Origin: Bryopsis sp. KO-2023
Taxonomy: Eukaryota > Chlorophyta > Ulvophyceae > Bryopsidales > Bryopsidaceae
Length of the DNA: 64,000 nucleotides
Direction of reading: 5' to 3'
Assembly (NCBI GenBank): GCA_030272585.1
Contig: BSYQ01000014.1
Coordinates: 2,294,001-2,358,000, forward strand
A program made the translations under genes and the position numbers. Positions 19,160-30,560 of this stretch are shown here, in pieces. Every line of letters begins with the position of its first letter. Position 1 is the stretch's first letter. Below the pieces are notes generated by a model that was given only the letters and a program-made list of their open reading frames with translations, was not told where the DNA came from and made no database searches.

Positions 19160-21972
19160 TTATATCTGCCAAAAGGTATTTGAGGGAAAAAAAAAATGAA
19201 TTATACGAAATATATATACATATATATTTATATCACATGTAGTTTATTTGCGAGGGTAAGATATTGATGAATCCTGCTTTTTTTCTTTTTTTTTGGAATT
19301 GTTTCTCGCTTATCTTGGTAAGGCAATGCGTTTGGCTTTAGTAGGGATGACTAAGAAAAAGGTCGCAAGCACCTGGCATCCATTTTAAGAAGAGAGAGAA
19401 AAATTATGTAATTGATACTGAAACACCCTTTTGGATGGAGGAGATGTATCAAAAGGAAGCAAAACTGATCAGGTTTTTGTTTGTTTTATGTGTGAATCCA
19501 AAACAATCGTTAAGAAGTACTTGTTCAGAATAGATTTCCCCCCATCAGTCGTTTATTTTCGGGAAATCTCGAGGGTTTGCCTCCAACCCATTCTTTTCAT
19601 CTGGATTATTTTCCATCCAATTTTAGCACAAATGGAAAATGGAGAGCTTTTCTTTTTTGAGGGGTGGGTGTGGAGGATTTTGATTTTGAAAAAGAAAAAC
19701 AGCGAAAGAAGAAATTACGTTCAGAGAAAAAGTTTCAGATGGGGGGGTGGTGGAGTCGTGGAAAAATGGTGGATTGAGTTTCGCAGTTTGGTAGTCGTGC
19801 AGAGGAGAACTGCTCGATTGCTGTTGATTTCAATAGTAAAAATTGAATTAGGGTTTTTGGAGGGGCGGGAGGAGGGGTTGAACCAGGCAAAAGTGAATCC
19901 AGTTTTCTTCTTGATGTGGTAATTTTTGCACAGATCAATCCAGTGGGAGGTAGGCACTCATGTATATTAAAGAAAAAAATACAAAAAACAAAATCAAAAA
20001 TATATATATATATACATATTTTTATTTTTTTTCAAAGACAAATCGTGCCTGTTGGGTAAAAAGAAAGTGGAAGGATCGTAAAAGTAGGCTGATCAAATCT
20101 GTGGCAAAATTTGCTGCCGAAAATTCAGGTCTTACAGACCGACCAAAGCAATTAGGAGGGTGTTGGAACGGTTGTCCAGTTTTCACAGTTTAAACGATTG
20201 TAAAAAGCGGGGCATTTTTCACAGCTGTTGCGTTGTCTCTGTGATATTCATGCACACCCTTTCTGGATGATTTAGGCCGGTCAGCTTCAGATCATGTGAA
20301 AAGATGTTCGTTGCTTGATTCAACAACCCTAATATCTCGGCCACGCCAGCTGCCAGTTTTCTCTAACAGCCTCTATGTCGATACTCAAATTTCGGGTCGA
20401 TAGCACAGCGTAATTGTTGCATCGGTTGAACTGCAGGTGGCGAAAATCAACTGAAATCAGCCAAAATGCCAATTGAGGCTTCATAAGACTCAACTGGGTA
20501 TTTTGTGAAATGAAATCAAGTGTGTGTTTTTTTTTTCTCAATGGTCGATTGGAAATCTTTGCACCATGCCATTCCATGTATGAAGCTATATTTGGGAACA
20601 TTGCCGATCTATATTTTTTGTTTTTTACTGTGGAGGTGGTGGGGTGAATAGAAGACAACGGTTGAATTATTCTTGGGCTATGATTTTCAACGCTTTTGAT
20701 GAGAGCAAAAATACTGGAGGTGATAGGAAGGCGAGTGGAGGGGACTGAGAGTATGAACTATCACATCCGTTAGACTGTTTGATTGAACCTGTAATTGATA
20801 TATGATCGGACATGATCAATAAGGCAAAATGAGTTTCTAGAAGGGGCAAAATTGTTGCAGGTGTTTGACACCAAGGATGGGGGGGAAAGGATGTAGTAGT
20901 GTGTAGATACTTGAGAGATTGATGTTTCTTTTCAACAACAAATACAGTTCACATTTATGGAATCAATTTAATCAACTTTCTTCAGGTGTACATGTCTGTT
21001 TCTAACTTTAAAATGTGGAAACTATTCCTCAAAATTTGACAATTACATCATAGAATTATCTAGATTTCCGATTTTCAATTTGTGGAAAAAGTACTTCTGC
21101 CTTTCATTAATAATCTCACTGAACAACTAAAAGAGAGTATTCGAAAGTTCAGTCACATTTTTACAGATGGTCTCAGAAACATCATCAGCTATTGAAATAT
21201 CATGAATAAGCTGGATATATAACATGCATGCTATTAGTAGACCATATGCATTTAGACAACTCAGCCTAGTCAGAGGAATCACTTCGAGTCAAAATACTGC
21301 GACATGCGCAGTATGACATTACATATTGTATCACGGAACAGAACCCAACAAACGCACAGATCGCAACAAAAAAGACATTATTTATCTTCCTCTTCATTTG
21401 CATGTGATATCTGAAATTTACCCAAGGTCGCTTGCAAATTTTCATCCACAAGCTCGTCAAACCGGTCACTTCTTGAAAAACTTTCCTATTGTCTGTTGCA
21501 ATCAAGAGGTTGGATTCAAATGACATATTAACCTATTATCCTAATTTCTCTTATCCCAGTCAACCCACTGCATAAACCACGAAGAGAGAGCTGTGTTTCA
21601 CAGACCATCTCAGAAAAAGAAAATAAAAAACGATTGTCAGCCAAAAATATGAAAAGTCCCATGCAAGATTAATCATTGCGTCCAGTGACTGCTCTCTCTT
21701 TAAAAAAACAAATAAAACACTTGCACGAATATTTGGTGACATCATGCTCTGGTCAGTGTATTGATCAACGCTCCTGTAAGTGAGTGTAGTGTCCATGACA
21801 TCAGCAGCACCGTCGCAACCTTTATATTGTTCACAGGTCAAAAACAACCGGTTACCTGCAGACCACCACAATCACTTTTCATAATGCTCCAACTTGTGAA
21901 ATTGCGTCAAGATCCTATCAATATTGAACCACAGCACAACGCACGTACCATACAAGTCCCACCGCAAACAAT
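19160..21972. other. Intergenic region between convergent genes
   Basis: This stretch separates the kinase stop from the stop of the minus-strand Pro-rich glycoprotein, so it holds the 3' UTRs of both. It contains AT microsatellites (about 19208-19232 and 20000-20018) and one copy of a dispersed repeat (20228-20428). Open frames are short and unconvincing. No RNA gene was recognised. Confidence 0.5.
20228..20428 (+). repeat. Dispersed repeat, copy 1 (related to 45728-45938)
   Basis: About 200 bp share long exact words with a second copy on the same strand near 45.8 kb, for example gtctctgtgatattc, aggccggtcagct, ttgattcaacaaccct, atatctcggccacgcca and ctgccagttt. The copies differ by scattered substitutions and small indels. 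No coding frame, tRNA-like box or poly-A tail was recognised, so the family (SINE, MITE or other) is undetermined. Confidence 0.85.
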
Positions 21973-24900
21973 TTATCGACCAGGAGGAGGAGGAGGAGGG
22001 GCTGGAGTGGCTGGTGGTGGAGGAGGAGCTGGGGTGGCAGGGGGAGGAGGAGGGGCTGGGGTGGCTGGTGGAGGTGGGGGAGCTGGAGTGGCTGGTGGTG
22101 GAGGAGGCGCTGGGGTGGCTGGGGGTGGAGGGGGAGCTGGAGTGGCTGGGGGTGGAGGAGGAGCTGGAGTCGCTGGTGGAGGTGGGGGAGCTGGAGTGGC
22201 TGGTGGTGGAGGAGGCGCTGGGGTGGCTGGTGGAGGTGGGGGAGCTGGAGTGGCTGGGGGAGGTGGGGGAGCTGGAGTGGCTGGTGGAGGTGGGGGAGCT
22301 GGAGTGGCTGGTGGAGGTGGGGGAGCTGGAGTGGCTGGTGGTGGAGGAGGCGCTGGGGTGGCTGGTGGTGGAGGAGGAGCTGGAGTGGCAGGGGGAGGAG
22401 GAGGGGCTGGAGTGGCTGGTGGTGGAGGAGGAGCTGGGGTGGCAGGGGGAGGAGGAGGGGCTGGGGGGGGTGGTGGCGGGGGGGGCGCTGGAGTGGCTGG
22501 TGGTGGAGGAGGCGCTGGGGTGGCTGGGGGTGGAGGGGGAGCTGGAGTGGCTGGGGGTGGAGGAGGAGCTGGAGTCGCTGGTGGAGGTGGGGGAGCTGGA
22601 GTGGCTGGTGGTGGAGGAGGCGCTGGGGTGGCTGGTGGAGGTGGGGGAGCTGGAGTGGCTGGGGGAGGTGGGGGAGCTGGAGTGGCTGGTGGTGGAGGAG
22701 GCGCTGGGGTGGCTGGTGGTGGAGGAGGAGCTGGAGTGGCAGGGGGAGGAGGAGGGGCTGGAGTGGCTGGTGGTGGAGGAGGAGCTGGGGTGGCTGGTGG
22801 TGGAGGAGGAGCTGGAGTGGCAGGGGGAGGAGGAGGGGCTGGGGTGGCTGGTGGTGGAGGAGGAGCTGGGGTGGCTGGTGGTGGAGGAGGGGCTGGTGTG
22901 GCTGGTGGTGGAGGAGGAGCTGGGGTGGCAGGAGGAGGAGGAGGAGCTGGAGTGGCAGGGGGAGGAGGAGGGGCTGGGGTGGCTGGTGGGGGTGGAGGGG
23001 CCGGAGTGGCTGGTGGAGGAGGAGGAGCTGGAGTCGCGGGTGGGGGAGGAGGAGCTGGGGTGGCTGGTGGTGGAGGAGGGGCTGGAGTGGCAGGGGGAGG
23101 AGGAGGGGCTGGAGTGGCTGGTGGTGGAGGAGCTGGGGTGGCTGGTGGAGGTGGGGGAGCTGGAGTGGCTGGTGGTGGAGGAGGGGCTGGAGTGGCAGGG
23201 GGAGGAGGAGGGGCTGGAGTGGCTGGTGGTGGAGGAGGAGCTGGGGTGGCAGGAGGAGGAGGAGGGGCTGGAGTGGCTGGTGGTGGAGGAGGAGCTGGGG
23301 TGGTAGGAGGAGGAGGAGGAGCTGGAGTGGCAGGGGGAGGAGGAGGGGCTGGGGTGGCTGGTGGGGGTGGAGGGGCCGGAGTGGCTGGTGGAGGAGGAGG
23401 AGCTGGAGTCGCGGGTGGGGGAGGAGGAGCTGGGGTGGCTGGTGGTGGAGGAGGGGCTGGAGTGGCTGGGGGAGGAGGAGGAGCTGGAGTGGCTGGGGGA
23501 GGAGGAGGAGCTGGAGTGGCAGGGGGAGGAGGAGGGGCTGGAGTGGCGGGGGGTGGAGGAGGGGCTGGAGTGGCTGGGGGAGGAGGAGGAGCTGGAGTGG
23601 CTGGGGGAGGAGGAGGGGCTGGAGTGGCGGGGGGAGGAGGAGGGGCTGGAGTGGCGGGGGGAGGAGGAGGAGCTGGAGTGGCTGGGGGAGGAGGAGGGGC
23701 TGGAGTGGCTGGAGGAGGAGGAGGGGCTGGAGTGGCAGGAGGAGGAGGAGGGGCTGGAGTGGCGGGGGGTGGAGGAGGAGCTGGAGTGGCTGGGGGAGGA
23801 GGAGGAGCTGGAGTGGCAGGGGGAGGAGGAGGGGCTGGAGTGGCTGGTGGAGGTGGGGGAGCTGGAGTGGCTGGTGGAGGTGGGGGAGCTGGAGTGGCTG
23901 GGGGAGGAGGAGGAGCTGGAGTGGCTGGGGGAGGAGGAGGAGCTGGAGTGGCGGGAGGTGGAGGAGGGGCTGGAGTGGCTGGTGGAGGTGGAGGGGCTGG
24001 AGTGGCTGGGGGAGGAGGGGGCGCGGGAGTGCTGGGAGGAGGTGGAGGCGCTGGAGTGCTGGGAGGAGGTGGAGGTGCGGGAGTGCTGGGAGGAGGTGGA
24101 GGTGCGGGAGTGCTAGGAGGAGGAGGAGGTGCGGGAGTGCTGGGAGGAGGAGGAGGTGCGGGAGTGCCAGAAGGAGGAGGAGGCGCTGGAGTGGCTGGTG
24201 GAGGAGGAGGTGCGGCGGCTTGAGTTCGAGCCGCCAGCCTAAATCCGTCCAGTAAACCGTTGCCAACGTCTTCGTCCAAAATAACATCCTCAGCCGGTGT
24301 ACCTGAAGTTGGCCATCGGAAAGACAATGTCAGCCAACAGTGTTGATGCAGTTTCAAGGTGTCTCAATGGTGTGACTCATTATCACGGAGTGTCAAGCAA
24401 TAAGCACTGATTAAGACGAAGTTGTCCGGAAGGAAAAGTGAAAAGCCACTAAATCTGCCAATGTTCAACCAAATGGTTCCCAGGGTTAAATCGGAAATTA
24501 CCTGCTACTCCACGAGCTCGACCTGCATCACACCATAACATTGTCAGACTTATGTAGGGCATTTCCTTCTCCACCCACAGTGAGTCCACCATCCACCAAC
24601 ATAATAACAAAAATAATAACACAGATGCAGGACTCTGGGGAAGCAACAATGAACAGTTTGTGGGCACTCACCAAAGTCCACACGTCCCCTGCCTAAACCT
24701 TGGCCTGCAGAGAAAAAGATACATTCAGCGTTATCGAGTGTACGTCATGAAGATGACCGATACAAACCCCCTCCCTCCCGTTTCAAGTTGAAAGCTTCAG
24801 TGCTCACCTGGCTGGCCCACTCCGCCACGGCCAGGTGGAGAGTTCCCGCGAGCGGGATCACCTGCCGCCACGACTGCACAGAAACGACTTCTGTCAGATG

Positions 24901-25446
24901 GTTACTCCTCAGGCAGAGAAACGATGACAAAAAGGAAGAGCAGGACATCTTACCAGAAGGAACGGCTCTCCCTGGACCTCTCAATTTTACTTCGCCACCA
25001 GTGATCCTCGGTACCGGTAGGCGAGGAGCTAGGACGGCTTTAGGGGGAGGTGGGTTCGGTTGGGGTGTGGGTTGGGGGACGCCTTGGGGGACTCCCTGGG
25101 GGACACCCTGAGGGACTTTTTTGTGGACGCCCTGTGGGACGCCCTGTGGGACGCCGTGGGGGACGGCTTGGGGGACGAACTGGACGGCCTGGTGACCTGG
25201 TTTCACGGCGTACCCAGGTTTATGATAACCTCCCTGCAGTGCGCGGGTATGCTTGCTGTTGACTGTGACATCTCGCTCCCCTGCAAGGTGACAAGTCGTC
25301 AGGATCTGCTTGACGTCAACAACCGTCGACTCGTCGTCCCACAGAGGTTCATATCCATAGAAAGAGGAGCACGACAACTTACCTCCGACGATGGAGAAGG
25401 CAGCGACAATTATCAGAAGCACCGGCCAATTTCCTTGGGGAGCCAT
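21973..25446 (-). CDS. Secreted hydroxyproline-rich glycoprotein with about 83 APPPPPATP repeats
   Basis: Six exons on the minus strand (25383-25446, 24954-25280, 24808-24873, 24672-24704, 24502-24522, 21973-24302) give 946 residues, all in frame. MAPQGNWPVLLIIVAAFSIVGG is a signal peptide. Exon 2 carries VPQGVPQG-type repeats. Three tiny exons encode Gly/Arg-rich linkers, GQGLGRGRVDFG among them. The last exon carries an acidic stretch (EDVILDEDVGNG) and then roughly 745 residues of the nonapeptide APPPPPATP, with SGTP, STP and TTP variants. Runs of Pro are extensin-like (arabinosylated Hyp); Ala-Pro and Thr-Pro are arabinogalactan-like. An extracellular-matrix or wall role is therefore expected, by composition only. 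Every internal junction is phase 1, mostly splitting a Gly codon (G|GN). No transmembrane or GPI signal is seen at the C-terminus, which ends PPPPGR. Confidence 0.88.
21982..24213. repeat. GC-rich coding minisatellite, 27-bp unit, about 83 copies
   Basis: A 27-bp unit (plus-strand consensus ggtggaggaggagctggagtggctg and close variants) is repeated over 2.2 kb with almost constant register. At least one unit is 24 bp (near 23130) and one is a G-rich variant (near 22460). Because the unit is a multiple of three and lacks stop triplets in most phases, several frames on both strands stay open. The minus frame encoding APPPPPATP is the real one. The plus strand is strikingly G-rich. Confidence 0.97.
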
Positions 25447-26709
25447 ATTTCCGGAACTGCTTGAATTTTACTCCAGCATTACGGTCTCGTCGGTTTATAT
25501 GCTCAGGCACAGGTGCCACGAGGGAAATTCGTCGCGCCGCGGTTGGTGACGTGATTCGATGTGTGGCTGTGGTTTGTTGCAATCTGTTTGAGGCACCAAA
25601 AGGACCCCTTCTTGGACTGCCGCGGCTGCAGGCGCTGTGTGCCACGAGTTTTTGACTGATGATTGTTTTCGAATTGTCAGCTGTCCATGACGGAGGCAAG
25701 AGGTAACGATCTTAAGAAACAAGATCGGCAGAAGTCCGGGCTTTTAGGCGTGTATTCTGGTGTCCATAGAGCCTGTCTATAGGTGCTTTGGCGGAGGGAT
25801 GGGTTGCTGAGTGTTGGATATTGTTCCTTGTCAAGTTCTGAAAGAATTGTGAAAACTACGCCGTGTGAACGGGCTTGAACGCCCTGCGACCAAGAGTGAG
25901 TGGGGTAGTCTTCGGAGCAGAGACAGATGGTTGTTTGGGAAAACCCAGGGGTCTGGGATCTCCGCAGTACCACTTCCCTGGAGTTTGTTTCGGAAGACGT
26001 CGGACTACCTCGGCGCACTCAACGTCTGAAAGCGACGGTACGTTTATTACTATGAGCATCGTATGGCGATTTCCTTGCGGTTCGTTGTGAGGACGGGATT
26101 ATCATAGACAAGAACCAGCCATACGATGCCATGGTCTCTTGATTTTTGGGGGGACCTTGATGCTGTGATCGGGGGCTGAGCGACGAATTTGCGCTTCTCT
26201 GCAAAATAAGTCTTGTGGAAAATTTCAGCATCATGTCATTGTGTCTTTTTTCGTAATTTTGAAGGTGCACAAATGTCAGTTTTGACACCAATTGCAGGAA
26301 CGTTGTGGTTCAGGATTTCAGGTCGAGAGTCTTGCAGTGCAAATGACAGCGAGCAAAGTTGTGAAACAAACGATTACAAGAGGACTGCTTGCCGGCCTGC
26401 ATAATCCACCCCACCCCCACCCCTAAAACCACAACCAGTAAGGCAAAACTTGTTGCTGATACATATATTGACACACTGTAGGAACTTTCCCGCAAAGTCG
26501 TCAGGATTTTTTTTTTCATATACAAAAGAAAAGCACGTCAGTCTCGAATATCGCTGTGGGACCATATCTGCGATTTTGTAATTTCGTAAAATACAACACC
26601 CATTCCACCTCCATCCTCCAAATGTCGACTGCAGCATCCCCACAGACAGAAGGGAGAACCCCATATTTTAAAAGGACTAAAAATGTGCAAGACAGACTGA
26701 CGGGGTTGG
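25447..26709. other. Intergenic region upstream of the glycoprotein and downstream of rbcX
   Basis: This region holds the promoter of the minus-strand glycoprotein gene (adjacent to 25446) and the 3' UTR of rbcX. Minus-strand frames at 25677-26018 and 25856-26059 are open but have no recognisable domain and no splice context. I see nothing else to annotate. Confidence 0.45.
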
Positions 26710-28767
26710 TCAGTCAGACTTTGGGTTCTCGACGACGTAACTCTCTGCCATAGATTCCCTCATCACTTTCAAGTTTGTGGTTTTAATGTTTTTCACTGCA
26801 ACGCTTTTGCACATATCCCATTCGAAATCTTCTTTACAATATTCTGCCCTCACTTCCATTACACGCAATGCTGAATTTGAAAAACGACCCCAAAACAAAG
26901 GGGTCCAAAAAGGTGAAAAAAGAAACAGGAAAACTGTCAGATAAACTAACATGTACTGATGAACTTTGATGCTTTGCTGAGTGTGTTCCGCAAGTTTGAA
27001 CGAAAAAACAACTGGACATTGGTTCCAGAATTTGGGGGGGAGGGGAAATGGTCAGGAAAATAAACTTGAAGAAGCGGCTCTTTCATTCAAATTGGAAAGA
27101 AAGAAAAAAGAAGTGGCAGGATAGGTGGGAAAACCTCGAAAAGAATGCACACGCTGAATCACAAGAAACCACTCAGCAGATACCCCTACTCTGTGGTTGA
27201 TTTCCTTTTTTTCTTGTTTTTTTAAGGAATCCAGTCACTGACCATAGCGCCTGCCCTTTTCTTTTCGACTTACCCATCATTTTGTTTTTCTTCATCAGTT
27301 TAGCTATCCACTTGTCGCAGTCCATTGAATTAAGGTCAGGAATGGCATTCTCTAAATCAGAGTAACCTTTCGCATCATAGCTAGCCAGGGCACCTCGACC
27401 AGAGCCCTCCAGCTGGGCCATTATTCCCCTTCGCCGGGGGAAAAAAAAGTAAAGTACAATATCCAATATGGAATTTGAAAATTAAAACTTGAAGCAAGTT
27501 TTGCTCCATCAGGATGAAAAAAAAAACAGACGAAGAAAAAAAAAAAAGAAGGGGGCCGGTGGAGTTGAACTTGATGAAAAACGAGTTGGGTAAAATCACA
27601 GGAAATATGGTGGCAGGACACGAGGGAGAAAAGAAAGCTAATATCAAACGTAAGAAACAGAAAATATTGCAAACGAAAGAAAATATCTGGAAATGTTTTT
27701 TTGGCCAATGAACTGCTGTTTGTACCAAGAATATGGTTGAAATATGGTTGCTTCCTCCAACCCCCAACGAAAAAAAAAATAAATAAGCAATAAACAATAA
27801 AATAAATAAACGTGAATAATGCTAATCCATAACATAAAGAACGAGCCTAATCAGATTTGTGCTGGGCATTAGCACACAAACCCGAAATACACTTCATCAT
27901 CAAGAAGTTTTAGGATGTTTGTGGAAAATGAAAAATGAGTTTTCTCAGTCGATGTTTGATTTTTCCATCTTATTCCACATACCTTACGGCACAAAATGTG
28001 AAAAGCCTTTCAAGAGCTAATGCTGCCTTCTTCTCTGGACTGATTCCTCCAAAACTGTAACAAATAACCAGGAAATCAAGCATTCCATGAATATATTCAT
28101 CTCATGGAAATTTCATGGTCCCTCATGGTTTCTGCCATGAACGCTGGTTAATTCAACTATTGTAGGCATTTGAAATTTGAATTATCAACCGATCAACTGT
28201 TTCGGGGCCGTGATATGCAGAGGATTGCTGAACAACAATTCAGAATGGCTAAACTTAGATGCTTGCCATTTAACGATCAATGCTGACTACTTATTCGATT
28301 CCACACAGTCTCCGAAACGTTGCAAAATGCAATCCACCATTTACTCATGCAAAAACACTGTCCGTTGAGGACCTCATTTGCCTATTCACCGAACACTTGA
28401 GTAATTCTGGACCACCTTTCCGAACAAAATTATCCAACTTCCCATTTGGCATGATAATTCCCTTTAATCAGCATCAAATATCTGGACATTCCCTCAAAAT
28501 CGCAACCAAAAGGCATCAAATTTGCGACATGCACTGAGCAGTTTGTGTGAAATTTGTGAAATAATCATTCAACAGTGGGAGAACTTGAAATCGCCGACTC
28601 TGAGGGAAAAACTGATGGGCGCTGCACCTGTCTGAAGGAACGAACAGTCCGCAAAGTGGTGGTAGTCTTTTGGAGCTTCTTGGTCGAGTGAGCGAGCCAG
28701 GATTCGAAACAAAGCGTTTGGAACGAAAGCCAGCGGCCCCCGGCGAAGTGTACGCGACAGCCTTCAT
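26710..28767 (-). CDS. RbcX: RbcX-like Rubisco assembly chaperone, plastid-targeted
   Basis: Four minus-strand exons (28628-28767, 27983-28054, 27274-27428, 26710-26870) give 175 residues. RbcX is a small all-helical dimer that binds the C-terminal tail of the Rubisco large subunit and helps assemble the L8 core in the chloroplast stroma. Exon 1 encodes a Ser/Arg-rich leader (MKAVAYTSPGAAGFRSKRF) typical of a transit peptide, ending LFVPSD. FGGISPEKKAALALERLFTF, AQLEGSGRGALASY, KWIAKLMKKNKMMALRVMEV and EDFEWD follow in family order. An upstream in-frame GTG at 28807-28809 was not chosen because the ATG at 28767 gives a good transit peptide. The donor after FCAV (gtatgt at 27982) was chosen over an earlier gtaagg because only it preserves the frame and the CAVRGIMAQLEG alignment. 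Confidence 0.93.
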
Positions 28768-30560
28768 GCGAGGACAGTGGCTTGCACGCCGACTAATCAA
28801 TACTTCCACCAGAGAAAATAGTTTTGTTGGTTCGTTCGTTCGTTTTACTGTAGCGACTCTGTCGGGTCACCACTCCCCAAGGGAAACAGGGCCAAAAAAT
28901 GGTCATTTGACATCGTTTACGTCAGAAAGTGTGTCAGAATGATGTAATCAACCCCAGTCCGTGAGTTTGGGGTTGGTTTGGTACGCTGGCCAATTTCTGT
29001 CGCAGATGTTGCGGCTGGCAGTTTTTGAGGTAGTCGCAGCCAGTGTGTCTGTTTAGGTCTAACGTGTTTACTCAGCCTCAAAAAGCTCAGCCACTTGTGT
29101 TCTCGCCACCTTTTTGATCTCCCCCCCACCCGTTTTTTCTTTGATGCAGTGCGTGCGTTTTGTTCGATTAGCACCTGTTGGGAAAACTTCGTTTGAAAAA
29201 AAATCAAGACAACTGAGTGAACACAATTGTGTTGCGCAGACGAACGCAAGTAATAGAATCAGAAAGAATAAGAGCGCATCTTACAAACTTAGGAACTCTG
29301 ACTAAATAACCCAGAACCACCGTAGTGCTACCGTTGAGCACTACATCCTGTAGTGATGATCAACACGCACACACAGAGCTGTCCTGGATTCGCACCCAAC
29401 CGTCCTTCGGTATAGCCCTTACTTGCACCTTCCCAACAGTATTGCCCCTGGCACACTTCAGTTAACCAAATCAACTCGAACTTCCTTTTTATCTCTCCAC
29501 ACACCCGAGAAAGGGACACTACAAGCCAGGCTAGGCACTTCCACGAGAGATTTCTACTAGGTTTACTTTATCTTAGATGCACTTGTGAAGGGTTTTCTGG
29601 AACTGACTATATTGAGCTGGACTTTTCTCAAGGGCTTGGGCTAAATCATTTTGTTGCGGACGGTCTTCGAATTCGTTGAGCATGTTTGCCTCATATAAAT
29701 TAACTATTCATGCTTTCACAAGCCAGGCCCCCAGTTTCTTTGTTTCTTTCGGGGAAAAAACACGTTTTTAAGTGAAATGCCTTTGAAAAAAGAAAGATGC
29801 TGGGGGGAGTCGAACCCCTTGGTCTGGTTGATCCATCCGATTTCCATGCCTGGGGAAGAGCTGTTTGCTCGATTAAGGTTTCGAAGATTTTGGAGAATTT
29901 AGCTATGGTCCAAACACGAATGCTCCATACATAATCGACTTGTCAACAACAGGCGTTGTGAAATTCAACACAAACCTTGCGTTCAGAGCTTTACTTGTGC
30001 GACAGATGGACAGCGTCTTTGCGCTTCATCTTTGTTCGCTCGTTTCTTTTCATGAGGTCGAATTTCGCTCATCTAAAACAGTGTTCTCATGTCAGACTAC
30101 ATCGTTTCAGTTACCAGCATCAATCTATGTCATTTTAACAGGAGAATATTCCCATCCACAATGCAACTCCACCTTTGTTTCTCAACAATGAATAACAAAT
30201 AGAAACCAAAGGACAGAAACAAAAAATCCAGAACGGATTGTACACCCACCCACCCCCCAAAAAACCAAAACAAAAAACCTTTGGTCACACTCTCAAGACC
30301 ATCCAACAAAAAAACCGTACTTCGTTTTAACCACATCCGTTTTCTTTTTTTTTCTTCCCTTGAAATTCACATGTATTCTTCTTCCCTGACCCCTCCTTCC
30401 CTCTTTTTCGAATTACAAAACAAAAAATCATCGCTCACAGGTGATTTTCTTCCCCCTCAACTCCCTAAGTTTGGTTTTGGTACACTCTTTGTATTTTTTC
30501 AAAAACCGCATGATAAATATAAATATATACCCAGTGGCCATCCATCCCACATACATTTCT
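28768..30560. other. Intergenic region with a solo retroelement terminal repeat
   Basis: The first 170 bp should contain the rbcX promoter. A diverged solo terminal repeat occupies about 28941-29190. The rest (29190-30560) is AT-rich with no supported gene. A T-arm-like sequence on the minus strand near 29800-29820 was considered and rejected as a tRNA. The last part near 30200-30560 is probably the 3' UTR of the minus-strand phosphatase-repeat gene. Confidence 0.5.
28941..29190 (+). mobile_element. Solo, diverged terminal repeat of a PAT-like element
   Basis: The segment aligns by eye to the A2-plus-spacer part of the intact element at 5098-5330. It opens gatgtaatcaaccccagtc against atgttattaacttccag, then shares gagttt and the Gly-rich 'ggtttggtacg'-like stretch. 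Later it shares gttctcgccacctttttg exactly, and the cccacccg...tttttcttt...tgcag stretch. The middle is more divergent. No coding part of an element lies nearby. It is an old relic, clearly older than the insertion at 971-5528 and from a related but distinct lineage. Confidence 0.7.

Noticed and set aside
21761-24223. An 820-residue plus-strand Gly-rich frame (GGGGGAGVAG repeats)
   Set aside because: It is the antisense reading of the Pro-rich glycoprotein array. The minus strand has a signal peptide, consistent introns and a proper stop, and the plus frame has none of these.
21918-24287. A 789-residue minus-strand Leu/Pro/Gln-rich frame
   Set aside because: Another phase of the same 27-bp repeat. 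It is not in frame with the upstream exons encoding the signal peptide.
29797-29830. tRNA- or tmRNA-like T-arm on the minus strand (ggggttcgactcccc)
   Set aside because: The T-arm is good, but no matching acceptor 5' strand, D-arm or anticodon arm was found at the right distances upstream.
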